The notes beneath the pieces were generated by a model. It was not told the DNA's origin, made no database searches, and saw only the letters and a list, made by a program, of their open reading frames with translations. From Taxillus chinensis (Eukaryota > Streptophyta > Magnoliopsida > Santalales > Loranthaceae), in assembly GCA_023512835.1 (NCBI GenBank), contig CM042091.1:49255158-49319157 (forward strand): DNA of 64,000 bases. Reading direction: 5' to 3'. Below, in pieces: positions 36,633 to 50,079 of the stretch. The translations under genes and the position numbers were made by a program. How positions within the stretch are numbered: position 1 is the stretch's first letter; each line of letters begins with the position of its first letter.

Positions 36633-39590
36633 TGTCATCACCCATTTTTGACCGGGCTCGTACTAGCTTTTGTGAAAGGACTCCATGCTAGTTCATTCCA
36701 TTGATCCTAGAGTCATCCCTGCACAAGGCTCGCACAAACCATTAAAGAAAAGAAAAACACAGAGTCGCCACCAAACAAATTAAAGGTGTGATTGGGCACC
36801 TAGAAAAAGAAAGGTCTACGGTTCCAGAGAATTAGGTTCGGGAGTCGGTTACGTGTGGGGAAGGAAGAAAAACTCTTGCACCCGCACAACACCCACAATT
36901 GGTACCTAGTCTTGATCTATGGGTGTTTGCTTGCTTTATCATTTATTCAAAAAGAGTTTTTGTATTTTCAATTTTAGGAAAAAAGAAAGATTTTAGGATC
37001 TAGGCCTTAAAACAACAAAGAAAAAGATTTTAATAAAGTAAATAAAAAGGGACATTCTAATTTTAGAAAAAGAATGTGGGATCTAGGCCCATGTGACAGT
37101 ATTGCATTTTTATAAGAAAACAAAAGTAATTTTCCTTTTTTAGAAAATAAAACAAAAGCAATTTGAATTCAAATAAGAAAATACTGCCACAATTGATATT
37201 GGCCTAGCGAGACTAGGATGTGAGCATTTAGGGCTCAACCCTCATGATCGCCTGGCCTTATTTAAATTTTCTAGAAAAGATTTAAGTTTTGTTTTTTTAT
37301 ATTTTTTTAACAATAAAGGAGAGAAAGATATGCAAGATGTTTTTTTTTTGTATTTTCGTTTTTTAAACTATGAGAAATAATGAAAAAAAGAAAATAGAGA
37401 AATTTTTGGGTTTTATGTTTGAAAACCACACAAATAAAATAAAATAAACAGAAATAGAGAACCTGAAAGAATAAATGATGCAGGTTTGAGTTCCTTTTCC
37501 CTTCAAGTGATGCTTTCCTGAAAACACAAAGGTTAGAAAAAAGAAGCCTTTCCAATCTCAGCTCCTTCCCGTGAAGAACAGTGATTCTGGGTGCTTTCCC
37601 CTTTGCAAACGAGTATATATCTCTTTGAAAATTTCCAGGGTACGCTCTCTCTCCCTCTCTGATTTTTATTTCTAAGAAATCTAGTCAGAAAGCTCTCTCC
37701 CGGAATAACCTCTTCTACTACTTGATAATTGATGCCTCCCTTTTGCCTCTTGGGGCAGTCTATTTATAGGAATCCCAGGGGAGACAGCTCCCGTGCCTCG
37801 GCATTTATTGGATGCCTTACAGTCCCCATGAGTCAACTACATCGTTCCAATGAATTAATGACTTCGAAAATGGGATTCTCGGTTCCCAGCGATTTACAAT
37901 AATCCACGTCCTGTGCTTTGAAAAAGGAGTCCCCAAGTGCCTGAAAATAAATAAATCGTTTGAGATTATTTAATCCTCTGTTGTACCTGGACGCTTTGGT
38001 GGGTAAGGGCGGAATGCATTTCCGGATGTATTGGAGCCGTTGAGAATTAATAGTTATCCAATCCCCAAGGTCAACTGTGATGTCCCGAGGAAAATGACAT
38101 TTAATTACAGAGTTCTTCCGTCCCTATGCTCAAAAATGGAGTTCCGAGACATTTGAATTTAATATTCGGAGACTCCTCAATTCCCACGCTTAAAAAGGGG
38201 GTTCCGAGATACTGGTGGCATTTAATGTACTTAAAAAGAATTTTCTGGATTTTTCAGAGTCTCGGTGCTTTGGAGTCAATCCCAGACCTGTAGAGGAGCT
38301 ATTTTGGAGTTTTTCAAAATTATTGACCAGGTTTGACCTCCAGATCTGGGCTTATTCCGGACCAGTGGCCTTATTCCGCATCAATAGGTCCTTATTCCGC
38401 ACTAATGAGCTTATTCCGCATCAATAGGCTTAGCTCGGATTTGACCAAGTTTGACCTCCGGATCTAGGCTTATTCCGGATCAGTGGCCTTATTCCGCATT
38501 AGTAAGTCCTTATTCCGCATCGGTGGGCTTAACTCGGATTTGACCAAGTTTGACCACCGGATCTGGGCTTAGTCCGCATCAGTAAGTCCTTATTCCGCAT
38601 TTTGACCACCGGATTTGGGCTTAGTCCGCATCAGTTGACCAAGTTTGACCGCCGGATTTGGGCTTAGTCCGGATTTGATCAAGTTTGACCACCGGATTTG
38701 GGTTTCCCCAAAAATTTCCGTGTATGAGCTCAGTCGCCACATGGCGCCTCTACTTGGGCTTCCTTAGGCCTCTCTTGTTATCACTTGCTGTGTAAGGAGA
38801 GTGCCTTTGTATATATACTGGGCGAAGTAGAAGCAAAACTGGCAATGTGGGACAAACATGTATTTGAAGAATCAAAATTCATGGAAAATTGGCAGATTTC
38901 TGGGGCAACTTCAAAAATTCATAACTTTCTCCACAGAGCTCGGATTAGGGCCAAATTGGTCTTGTTTTGCTCGAAAGTCTGTTATCTATATTCTGAAAGT
39001 GGAATCACTCCAAAAGGATCATCCATTTAGGAGAAAAGTGGGAAATACCGCACAGAGGTACATGATAAAGTGAGCATTCTGCCCGTCCGATTCAAAAATT
39101 CATAGTTAATTCATAGAACTCGGATTACCTTCAAACCAGTTGGAGATGATAGATAAATATGTTATATAACTAATGCAATTGACTTTGTTCAAATCCAATG
39201 AGTATTGAGAAAGTTATTGGCAAAATAGTGCGCTGCGCACTAGCTGTCTCCCCCAAATTTGTACAAGGTTTGGTTGCCAACTTTGAAAAATCATAACTAA
39301 CTGAATACAACCCGGAATATTCTCAAACCAATTGGAAATGATAGATAAAGGTGTTATATAATCAATTCAATTGACTTTGTTGGATTACGACAAGTATCGG
39401 GGAAGTTATTAATAAAATAGCGGGCTGCCTACCGGTTGTCCAATTCAACTTGGTATTTTTATCATAATCATTTCATTTCTCCTCGGAATCAAGTGTGGTC
39501 AATTGCGTTGTTCTCCGAATGTCATCCTCTATCACTTAGTGGTCCTTCGCCAAGTACGGTTGCGATCTAACCCGGTCAAAATGGGGTACA
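36633..39590 (-). mobile_element. nested 2.96-kb solo LTR, duplication ATAAT
   Basis: It starts TGTCATCACCC and ends AATGGGGTACA, flanked by ATAAT at 36,628-36,632 and 39,591-39,595. The 5' LTR shows the empty site (GTGATAATAATAAAAC near 27,087). On the minus strand it begins TGTACCCCATTTTGACC and ends GGTGATGACA. It carries the Tat-type box AGAGTCGCCACCAA (36,761), so it is a solo LTR of a related family. Confidence 0.88.
38340..38700 (+). repeat. CCTTATTCCGCAT repeat cluster
   Basis: Irregular 20-60-bp units combine CTTATTCCGCATCAGTAGG and TTTGACCAAGTTTGACC with CCGGATCTGGGCTTA. About ten copies of TTATTCCG are present. Its reverse complement is the CGGAATAAG motif seen at 15.8-16.4 kb. 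Confidence 0.75.
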
Positions 39591-42500
39591 ATAATAATAA
39601 AACAAAAACAAAACAAAATAAAAATAAAATAAAACAAAGCAAAAATCGTAACCACTCATCTCTTCTTCATCCTTATCTCTTCCCCGACCTCTCTCATGTC
39701 GTTGTCCCTTCCACCATCTCCACGCTGCTGCTGCACAACACAGAGAGTCAACCTTCCTTTTGCACAAGGATTGTTCCCTCCTTTCTCCTTATCTCCTATG
39801 CCATGCCGCCAATTGCTAAATCAAGCTCTCTTTACCCGCCACAGCTATTACCATCGTCTGCAACCCTACAACCAGCCAACCCATGCCTCACCTCCAACAG
39901 CAACCCGTGAGCCCAAACCACCCATCCAAGCCACACCCAATCAAACCTAAACCCTATAATCTCCTTTCTATACAAACCCTACGCGTAATCAATCCAGGGG
40001 GCTCTCACAATCCGAAATACCTAATCCAAAAATTACCATTTAATATCTCATCTCCCTCACCTTTCGTGGAGAGTCCCCTGGCTGGACAGTGTATCGCCGG
40101 TCAGTCGCACAAAAAGCTATAACCCCTCTTGATCTCTCATCCCTTTTCAAAATCCCAGCTGGAGATCACCTTGTTAAGCCGTCGTTGACCTTGTCCCTCC
40201 CTTCTACTATGGTAGCCTCCCTAAACGTTAGCTTATAGAGTTGCCACGCAAATTGGCCTATGTTGAGTATTCCACCCACCATCTCCTCAGCCCTCCACGG
40301 TGCTGCCATACCAACCCGACGCCAACCATCCCAACCATGACGCGCAAGGGCCCCCAAACCCCCTGTTTGGAGCCTCTAAACTGGAAAAGTTCTATTTGTG
40401 TCGTGTCCAATAACTGAAGAGCGCATTGCAAAGGCGTGGTTGCTAGCGGCAACCCAGAATCCAGAAGGAGGAGGAGTTCATACCACTCCTGTTGCTGGGT
40501 TTTTTTTACGTTGTTCAACCATCGTTTGTGGGACTACAAAAAAGGCGACTTGCTTGCTTGTGTTGAAGGAAGGTTCAATCGTTCAGTTTGTCGTGGTTTG
40601 TGTTTCTTGAGTATTTGCGTCGCTAAATTTTCCTTCCTCACTTGTTGCGTTTTTTATAAAATCTGCTGATGTTTTGTTTACGTCCTCCCATGTCTCCATG
40701 TTTAAAAAAAGCATTTTTATAAGTATAAAACAGAAACTATTTTGTTTTGTATATAATTTGTTTTTTTGTTATTTTATCTTTTTCTTCATGCTTTTATAGG
40801 CTTCTCTATCTGTTGATAGCCATGCCTGTGTCGTGACTTGTGTACCTGCGTTTAGGCCAGCCATTTGTCTGGTGATATTCATGCCTGAGTCGTGGCTTGT
40901 ATGCCTGCTTTTAGACCAGTCGTGTGTCTGTTGATATTCATGCCTGTGTTGTGACTTTTGTACCTGTGTTTAGACAAGACGTCTGTTGATATTCATACTG
41001 TCTCTAAATCAGCCCTGTTTGTTAATACATGCACTTTACAAGGTTATAATCCCCTCTAAACCAACTGTGTTTGTGGCTTATGTGCCTACATTTAGATTTT
41101 TTACCATTACTTCACCTACCGTTTAATCCATGTGTTTACTCTGTCTCCTTTGTTTTCTGTCTTCTCTAACCATTTGTTAATGATTGGATTTATTTAGTTA
41201 TCTTGGTTCAACCATAAACCTGATTTTGTTCCAACGTTTTCTACCCGTGTACCGTCTAATGTTTTTACACTCTTGTACTTGGTTTTGTTTGGTCCTAACG
41301 TTTGGTTTTGCAGGAAGAACGTTAACTCTTGTATTCCATTTTGTATCCCTTATTGTTTTTTATTGTTTTTTTTTGTTTTTGCTTGTTTCATTTTCTTTTG
41401 TACTAAGGTCCTAAGACCTTCTGTAATTTGTAAACAACAAAAAGTAGTGAAAAAAAAAAAGAAGGAAAGAAGAAGGAGAAGGAAAAAAAGAGAAAGGAAA
41501 AAGAAAGAAAGAAAGAGAGTGTTTTTTTTTTGGATGTCACTTCCACACGTTACACTTTTATTTGTGTGTGTTTTCTTTTTTAAAATGGTTTTGTTATTAT
41601 TTTATTTCTAAAAAAACAAACAAAAACAAACAAACAAAAACAAAAACAAAAAACACAAAAAATAAATCTTTTCCAGCACTTGGGCTTTTTAATACTTGGC
41701 TTTTTGTTTTTGTTTTTTTCATTTCATCATTTTTTATCCTTAGCACCTAAAAAAACATGCATTTTAAGTTTTAAACTTTGAACATAAGACTTAGATAATT
41801 TAAACCTTTGGGATTCTTTTAGCTTATAAAATTAGGTTTAATTTCTAAAAATTTAGATATAAAAATGTAATAAATAAATAAATAAATAAAACAAAAACAC
41901 AAAGCGAAATTAAAAAAAACAACAGAACAAAAAAAGAAAAAGAAAAAGAAAAAGAAAAAGAAAACAAAAAGAAAAAGAAAAAAAACAAAAAACAAAAACT
42001 TTTCACTCTCAATTACTTAGAATCTTCTAATACTTAGATTTTACAACACTTGCCCTTTTATTTCCCTTTATCATTTCTTAGACTTTTGGATAATTTAGGT
42101 TTAATTGTGAATATGTTTTAAATTTGCTAACACTTAGATTTTTTTTATGTGCTTTTCATCTTCTCTTATTAATTTTTACCCTTAGTGTCATTAGTAGCGT
42201 GTGATTTAAAAATAAATTTAACTTTGGTTTATCTTTAGATTTAAGTTTTAACTTAGAAAAAAACCATAGGGTTTCCTTTAGAAACTTAGGGTAAAATTGA
42301 ATTTTCAACTTTAATAAAGAATATAGAAATAAAAATAAAAAAAATCAAAGCATCAAGACTCCCATTAAATGCTTAGGACAAATCGGATTTAATTTTAATT
42401 TTAACAAATAACTTAGAAAAATAAAAAAGATAGACTTTTAGGACGGATGTAAATTTCACCTCACCTTTAAACCAGTCACATTTTAAGCAAACAGTTAAAA

Positions 42501-42743
42501 CAAGTTAGAAATTTTCAAACTCCTAAGATAGGTACCAAAAGGGCGTCATGGGGGTGCTAGCCCTTCCCCACGCGTAACCAACTCCTGAGCCCATCCTTAG
42601 CAACTTAGATCAAATTCATGTAAGGTGACCAACCGCACCCCAAAAACGGTTGGTGGCGACTCTAATTTTTCATCACTATTCGGTTGGGGGGAACCACATC
42701 CCCAAAAGCGGGTTTCCCTCCCGGACGAAATCCGGTGATGACA

Positions 42744-43450
42744 GTATATCAACTACATGTATATCTTCATAGACAACATTGTGAGAAATAAAAATTACAA
42801 GCATATATCTCAAATTCACACAATTACACCACAACAAATAAGACTTCAACTGCATAAGAGCAAACCACGATGATAGAAGCCTCAATAATACTAACAAAAC
42901 TGCTTATGATTGCAGAGGATATGATTAAAAGTAAGTAGAGCCGTTTATAATTGTTAAAATACAACATATTCACATAGTTCTAATCCACTTTAAAGATGCG
43001 GGCAATGAGTTGTGTTGACATGCTTTAGCACTAATAATGCATCATATATTTTCACATTTGTAAGGAAAAACAAGCTAAACTAGGGTAAAACTATTTTCTT
43101 ATCACATATTTTATTTTCACATAACTGAGCGGTGGTCTGAGTTACAGAGTTTGAAGCCAACCAAACCTTTAACTATAATTGATGATCTAAACTATTGACA
43201 TTTACATGGGCAACACAAGTGGGGAAAAACTAGGAAAAGCAGGGAAAAGCAAGAAAAACTATTCGCTTATAACATTTTTTTTTCACATTTACAGGGGAAA
43301 ACCAAAGCAGTGTTTTTTTCACGATGATTCAAAGTGGGTTTTCTTATTTCTTCTCATTCATGTTTAATAATTCTAATTTATAAGAACTTGGGTGCCTTTT
43401 CTTTTTACGTTTTTATTTTTTTTTCTTCAGGGAACCCTACTATTCTTTAA
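42744..43450. other. 5' flank of the Harbinger gene, no gene seen
   Basis: This sequence was contiguous with 26,595 before the 16-kb element inserted, so it is the upstream flank of the transposase gene. It is AT-rich, with repeated GGGAAAA(A)C motifs at 43,215-43,300. No terminal repeat or coding sequence is recognised. Confidence 0.55.
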
Positions 43451-43599
43451 TATCATCGTGATATGGGAGTCCGAGGGTGCAGCGCCTTGGCAGGGGTCTC
43501 GCTGCCCGGTCAGCAAGCAGGGGTCAAGGGAGCAGTGCCCCTTGCGGGGATTTTGGGGCAGTGCCCCGGAAGCCAAATTATTTTAGAAGAGCTAAATTG

Positions 43600-43960
43600 G
43601 ATTTTCGTGTGTAGGTTGGTCAATGCAGACTTGATCGGTGTGGCCAGGGTCGACGTGTTCGACCTGGCAGAATGAGCGGTCGACGTGTGTTGTTTGAGCT
43701 TTGGTCAATCTGAGATGAATTTCGACGTGGGGTCGATGTGTGGTCGACGTGGTCGAGGTCGACCCGAGCAGTTTCCCGAGAGCTTTCCCGTGTGTTGGTC
43801 GATACGGAAAAGTGGTCGATGTGAGGTCGATGTAGGTCGACCCAGCTAGAGATCGACCATGTGCGATGTAAAGATTGGTCGATGTGGGGTCTAGTCGACG
43901 TGAGAAAGGGCGGTCGATGTGGTCGATCCCAGCTGTTTTTGGTCGACGTCGTCTTGTGGC
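43600..43960 (+). repeat. GGTCGATGTG / GGTCGACGTG repeat cluster
   Basis: Roughly 15 short motifs with core GTCGA(C/T)GTG are scattered in both exact and degenerate form in this part of the outer LTR. A (GA)n tract lies at 44,031-44,051. Confidence 0.75.
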
Positions 43961-44303
43961 AGCATATTTTTGATATGTTTTTTTTTCTGTTTTTCGATTA
44001 GGTTTTCGAGGTTTTTGAAGCCGCCGTTGCAGAGAGAGAGAGAGAGAGAGACCGTTCTTAGTGCGTTCGTTGCCACTGCGTTCCTGGAGAGAGAGACACC
44101 TTTGGAGAGGAGCAAGGAGGATCTTCCGATTCCAAACCCTAACGCAACCAAATTCGAGGTGGGGATTCTGTACTCTTAAACCTATTCTAGGGTTAGGCTT
44201 TAAGGTTGATGATTTATATATATGTATATATGTAAATTCATATAGGTGTGATCTTCTATATATGAATGTTGTCCTTTATTGGCATGTCGTGCTTGAGGGT
44301 ATT

Positions 44304-47300
44304 TGTCACGCCCTGGATTTCCGACCCGCAGAAACCAGTTAGTGAATCCCCATGCCCACACCCGAAGGGACAAGGGGTTGGTGATAACACCGAGAACGGG
44401 ACCTTAGCACGGGTGCCGTCCCTGAACCATATCACACATATATCATATAAATACAATAATCTCATTTCAATTCACAATGTAAACACACATTCATACATGT
44501 CATTTCTCCCACGGGGTTACATAATATTATTACAACCCAACAAAACAAGCAAACACTGTAAAGACTCGTATTTGGATAGTTTTGAGAGATAGCAATTCTA
44601 TGGGAATGTAACTATCTGGACGGTAGTATAGTCGTCGATGTGAGCATTTTGACTGTACTTGGGCCCGATTTCGAGTCGGGGCCCCGTTTGACCCGATTGT
44701 TGACTTTTCGGAGTTTATTGGTTGACCTTGCGTTTGAGCTGTCATTTGGGTGTAATAATATCAGTCTAGTATTGTGTTCGTCATTTTCGAGCGTTTTGAC
44801 TGTAGTTTGACTCAATTTGGAGTTCGGGGCCTTGGAGGTCAATTTTTGTGTTGGGAGGTCAATTATTGACTGGGTCAATGGTTGACTAGGACAGTTGACT
44901 GGTAGAAATATAAATAGCAGGAAAAGAAAGAGATTTCATTTTACGTTATCACGTTTGTGCATTTGAGAGAGAGAGAGCTTGGAGGCCTTGGCGATTTGGG
45001 TTCGTGGAGCTCAAAGATTCACTTCAAGTAAGTGTCCTTGAACTTCTTATCTCTCTCTTGTTTTGGATCTGCACGAATTTATCATGATTTATGAAATTGA
45101 GCATGAACCCTAGAATTTGGGGAAATCCAATTTTGGGTTAAATCTAATGGTTTAGCATAAGATCTGTGGTTAAGAACTGTTTTATATCATTGTGGATATA
45201 TGTTTCTGTGATTTTGGGGTTGATTAACTGTGTTTTTCATGAGGGTTGATAAGTCAACCATGGAAATCTGGGTTTAGATCTAGATTTCTGGAAATCTGGA
45301 ATTTTATACGTGTTTTTGTTGTTTCTACGCGATTTAGATGCGTTCTGGACGCGTTTTGAGGTAGATATCATAGTTTGTTACGAAATAGGGGTGTTAGTGA
45401 GCGTTTGGGAGTTTCTGGGTGCGTTTTAGACGAAGAACAGGTGAAAGCGACGATGAACAGTACCCTGGGCATGTTCCTGGGTCGAAATGACGAAGACCCG
45501 AAGTTCTGGGTTGAAGGTTCGTAATTCGTAGTTCGTAGTTCATAGTTTGTAGCCTCGTAGTTCGTAGCCAAAGGGTCGAAGTTCGTTGCCTCGTAGGTCG
45601 AAGGTCGTAACCTCGCTTCAAGTCTTCGAGGCGCGCTGCAGTTCCGCACTCCGCAGCTACGAGTCGCAGGTTTCGAGCTACGAGTCGCGCCTCAACCGTG
45701 TAACCTGGACCTTTGGATCGCATCGATGGACTATTTACATTGTAACACATACCCATCTACACATTTAAGTATTAAGTTACAATGTAAATAATGAAATACC
45801 CCCCATTTGGATTCAAAGAAAAATACTAGAAAAATTAATTCTCACTCTTTCAAAATGTGAAAATTGGGATTTAGTGTAAAATCTCGAAAAAACCCAAAAG
45901 TTCGTAGTGGTGACTTTTTGGAAAGTGGGGTTAGACATCTCAGAAAAATCCCCAAAAATCAGATTATCTTATTTATGATATGGGAACCCAATGCCGGGAC
46001 TTTTGATTTCAAGAAAATAGCTGCTATGGGTACTTCCTTCATAAATCAAGGATTGAGGATTTACTTGTGAAGACTGGCTACAGTTCTAAAAGAAATGTTG
46101 AGAATGACATGCCATACTAATGTTAGTATGTTGGTGCGAGGTATTGGGGCATGGACTCCATGACTTGTTTGGGTTCTCACCGTGCTGCACCGATGGTGTT
46201 ATGTGGTTGACATGACAAGCGTATGCACCGATGGCAGGCCTGTGTGGTGACTGTGGCCGGGCATATTACGCTGTGGACAGGCTAAGGCCTCAGTTGAGCC
46301 GTTGAGCTTGTGGAGCTAGGGCTGAGTGCCCTGAGCTGGGATCCCATGGAGGATAGTAGACAAGTTGTCCTGTGTGGGCAAGCTGAGTCCTGATATTTGT
46401 TTGCAGGCTGAGTCTTGATGATTGTGCACACTACACGGTGCACGAGTACATTGAGTATATAGTATAGACTTATATGAGTTGCATGATGTGGAGTTTTGGG
46501 GTCACCTACTGAGCTTGTCGCTCACCCCTACTTGTTGTTTACCTCTTTTCAGGTGTAACCCGAAACTAGTGGAGGACTTTCTTCTAGGAGGACGTGCCCA
46601 CTACTCTAATGTATGATACAGTACTGTATTTTGTATTTTATTATGTGTTGTATCCCGGACATGGGTCCGTGGACAGTTGTATTTGCATACTGTTTGTGAT
46701 GTAATGTTTGTATGACTGTTTGACTTATCATATGCATGATGATGTATGGGAAAGTACAGGATTACCCTTGATGTATGACTGTACATGGTTACATATTTGA
46801 GATAGCACCCATGGTGTAGTCTCTATTGGTGCTAGTCACCAACCCCTTGACCTTTCGGGTGCGGGCAAGGGGAAGTCATGTTCCTGGTTCAGGGTTTTCT
46901 TGGAATTTGGGGGCGTGACAAACACACATGGGGTCTTCACCTCTGGTGAACCTCCTAGCTCTTGTAGGCACCTGAAACAAACAAAGACAAACACAACAAC
47001 AAGGGTGAGCAATTACAGCTCAGTAGGGATCCTGTTTCCCCGACCCATCTCAACTCATAAAATAGTGTAGGCATGTGCTCGTGTAATGCTACATATACAT
47101 CACCAACTCAATCATGAAATCACACATTCACATATAAAGCAAACCTCCCCGGTCACACAAATATTGTTTTTCAGGAACAGTATTGCCTCTCAGGCCCCAT
47201 AGTACCTCTCAGCCTCAGTATTGTCTCTCAGACATAGGAACCTCTTAGGCTCTATATAAATCTTGCCTCACAGGCCCTCAATAGTAGCCTCTTAGGCTTA

Positions 47301-48403
47301 TCAAGCTAGCCTCACAGGCCCACATGACCATTAAGGGGGTCACAACACTTCCTCTGTAAGAAGAGCTAGACTCCACAACCCTATCCTTAAACCTTGACCA
47401 AAGTTGACTTAAAGGTTATAATGTAAATGATCCAGTCCAGTGCAACTGCCTGCCTGCCTCGAGTACACTGAGTACTCATCCGGAAACACTATTTGCTAAC
47501 CTAGAAACACTCTTTCAGAAATACTATTCACTAACCCGGAAACACTGTTCACTAACCTGGAAACACTCGTTCGAAAATACTATTCACTAACCCGGAAACA
47601 CTCTTCTAGAAACACTGTTTACTCACTCGAAAATACTGTTCACTCACCCAGAAACACTGTTCACTGTCATTTTTGCCAATTTTCTCATCTAGAACGGTAA
47701 CCCAGCAACCCCAAACACTCATAAACACATTTATTTTGATATACACCCCAACACACGTCTTAAACAACTCTAAATTTCACGTGATCAACAAAAATACCTC
47801 TCTTATGCATTTAAATCATAAGATTCAACCTAAAATTGGGTTTTCCCCCAATTCTTAGGGTTCACCCCCAAATTCCATGATTCCACCCAAGTTAAACATG
47901 CTAAGCCTATTATGAATCATATAGAGAGTTAGAATCACCTATCTGGAATGATTCTTCGCGATCTACGAGCTCCAATTGCCTCAAATCACCAAGGCTGAAG
48001 CTCCTCCTCTAAGCTCTCACCTTCTCTCTCTTTCTCTCTCTTGCTCAAGCATGTATACACCAAGAAATAAAGGATAAGACAGTTTCTTAATTATTTATAC
48101 TGCTGCCAATAATTGGCCTCCCAACAATAATTGACCTTCAAGGTCACGAACTCCAAATTGAGTCAAATTACTGTCAAAATGCTCGAAATGACGAGCACAA
48201 CACTATTATGATATTATCACACTCAAATGACCACTCAAAAGCAAAGTCAACTAATAACCCCTGAGAAAGTTAAAAATCGGGCCACTCGGAATTGGGCCCA
48301 AGTACTGTCAAAATGCTCACATCGACGGTTACATTACCGTCCAGATAGTTGCATTCCCATAGAATGGCTATCTATCAAAACTACCCAAATACGGGTCTTT
48401 ACA
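44304..48403 (-). mobile_element. solo LTR, minus orientation, duplication GTATT (itself interrupted)
   Basis: Ends are TGTCACGCCC at 44,304 and GGTCTTTACA at 48,403, flanked by GTATT at 44,299-44,303 and 48,404-48,408. On the minus strand it reads TGTAAAGACCC...GGGCGTGACA. Removing the nested element leaves about 1.73 kb. No primer site or coding sequence. Confidence 0.88.
44557..46920 (+). mobile_element. solo LTR nested in the previous one, duplication AACAC
   Basis: It starts TGTAAAGACTCG and ends GGGGGCGTGACA, flanked by AACAC at 44,552-44,556 and 46,921-46,925. It is 2,364 bp. It shares both termini and the GAGCTTGTCGCTCACCCC...TTTTCAGGTG block with its host LTR but is in the opposite orientation. 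Bases 45,505-45,680 hold repeats of a GTTCGTAG motif. Confidence 0.9.
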
Positions 48404-49217
48404 GTATTGATGGTTTCGGGGTTAGTGAGGATTACGGGTTCGTTTCGTGGTACAGTTGCATTCATCCGTGTTGCGTTCCTCGTGGGAAACCTTTGAAATT
48501 ATAGGAGGGTTATGGGTGAAGATGCATTATGTGAACTTAACTCAATTATGGCTTGTATGATGGATGTTTAATACATATGATATTTGATGTGTTGTGAACA
48601 TGCAATGTTGTATTGTGCTTGAAAGTGTGATGTGTGGAACTGTGATAGCCTGTGTGGCTGTGGTTGTGATAGCATGTGTGACAATGATTGTGGTAGCCTA
48701 TATGGTTATGGTTGTGGAGGCCTGTGTGGCTGTTGCTATGGTTGTGCTTGTTTGTGTGGTTGTTTATATGTCACTTTATTTATAAATGCTAACTATAACC
48801 TGTTTTATACTATTCCCATGACACTACACCTGTGCACATCATCATATAGATGCTAGGAGCATGGGATGAGTTGGGGAGACATGATCCCTACTAAGCTGTG
48901 GTTGCTCATTTCTCCTATTGTGATTTGTTTTCTTTTCAGGAACCTACAGGCGTTAGGTGGGACACCAAGGTGGAAGACTGAGTTTACTATTTTGTTGTTT
49001 TTGTATTGTTTTATTTTGAGGAGCTATTGTAACTACAATGGGAAAACGATGTAATAGAGATTTGAATTTAATAAATATATGTGGTTTGCCTTGTGGACAA
49101 TTATTGTGAATGTTTATAATGTTCTGTGTGGAATTATTTACATTAACCCCTTATCCTCCGTGTTGGTAAAAGGGAGTCACGAACCGGTTTCCTCGGTTAG
49201 GAAATCCAAGCGTGACA

Positions 49218-50050
49218 ATGTGTTTATATGATTATACAATTAATGACCTAATTGATTGCGTCTCACTCTTCGTTGATCAAATCACCCCCCCCACACACAC
49301 ACACACACACCTTGAATTAGTTTTTACACTAAGAAACCATCAAGCATATATCAAAAATTAAATAATAACCCAGTTATAAGCGCCTCAAAGTGCAATTATA
49401 GCAGGTCAAATTGTGGAACTGATTTCATATGGGTGTAAGTATACAAACAATATTAAACGCAGTGGAGGTGGAGATAAAGGAATCAGTGAGCCGAAAGGTG
49501 GTTGGAGGTGGTAAACTTCACAAGGATTTGAAGAAGGATCATAGGCGAGCAGGAAATTAGATCGTGGAAAACCTAGATTTGAACGTGGCAGCTAGGTCTT
49601 GGGTCCTGACTCCCCTCCCACGAAGGTATGTAGGAGAGAAAGATAGGGGAAGGAGAAACCTCCATGGATGCTTCTTGATAGCCAAGATGAACCTCCTTGG
49701 ATGAGTATTGAAGGGAGACAGACAATTCTGTGCGCGAAGATGAAAAATATTGGAGGGAGACAGTTTTTAATGAAAACACGACATGAAAATAGCAACCAAA
49801 TAAAAAACCATGACTTAGTTTTGACAAAAATCATATTCGATGATAGTTTTTGAAAACGCTCGAATATTAAAAATAAAAAACATAAAACAAAAATACGATG
49901 CCTTAAAAATTCACTTTTTGTTTTTATTATTTAGAAAAGTCAACGATTGAATTTGTACAAATATTTTTCGATCAATGATCCCGTGTTGATGGTTGATTAT
50001 TTTGATTTTTATTCACTTATTTTAGTATTTATATCCAAGGGCTATTATTA
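49218..50050. other. intergenic spacer with (CA)n
   Basis: There is a C-run and a (CA)n microsatellite at 49,286-49,310. No coding sequence is recognised; small frames at 49,573-49,853 show no domain and overlap in both strands. Confidence 0.6.
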
Positions 50051-50079
50051 TGTTCTTACAGTTATATTGCTGTGTCAGT

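Larger units (their letters stand above)
26596..42743 (+). mobile_element. complete non-autonomous Tat/Ogre-like element, duplication GTATA
   Basis: The 16.1-kb element has LTRs at 26,596-30,198 and 35,958-42,743. It is flanked by GTATA at 26,591-26,595 and 42,744-42,748. In order it has a tRNA-Arg primer site (30,201), a leader, gag (31,213-32,850), a long 3' non-coding region and a polypurine tract (35,945). No protease, reverse transcriptase, RNase H or integrase motif is present, and there is no ORF1. It therefore depended on proteins from a relative such as the 1-11.5 kb element. It inserted about 40 bp upstream of the Harbinger start codon. Confidence 0.92.
35958..42743 (+). mobile_element. 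3' LTR, split by a nested solo LTR
   Basis: It starts TGTTGGACCCC and ends GGTGATGACA before GTATA. Without the nested 2,958-bp insertion and its duplication it is about 3.8 kb. About 180 bp (36,445-36,622) has no counterpart in the 5' LTR. Confidence 0.9.
43450..49217 (+). mobile_element. outermost LTR of the CGTGACA family (left edge uncertain)
   Basis: The right end AAGCGTGACA at 49,217 and the block 48,880-49,000 (TAAGCTGTGGTTGCTCA, TTTTCAGGAACC) match the family. It is interrupted at 44,304 by another LTR and resumes at 48,404 after duplication GTATT. The left edge near 43,450 rests only on a composition change (GGGTGCAGCGCC...). ATGTG follows the right end, but no partner was found. 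Confidence 0.55.
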
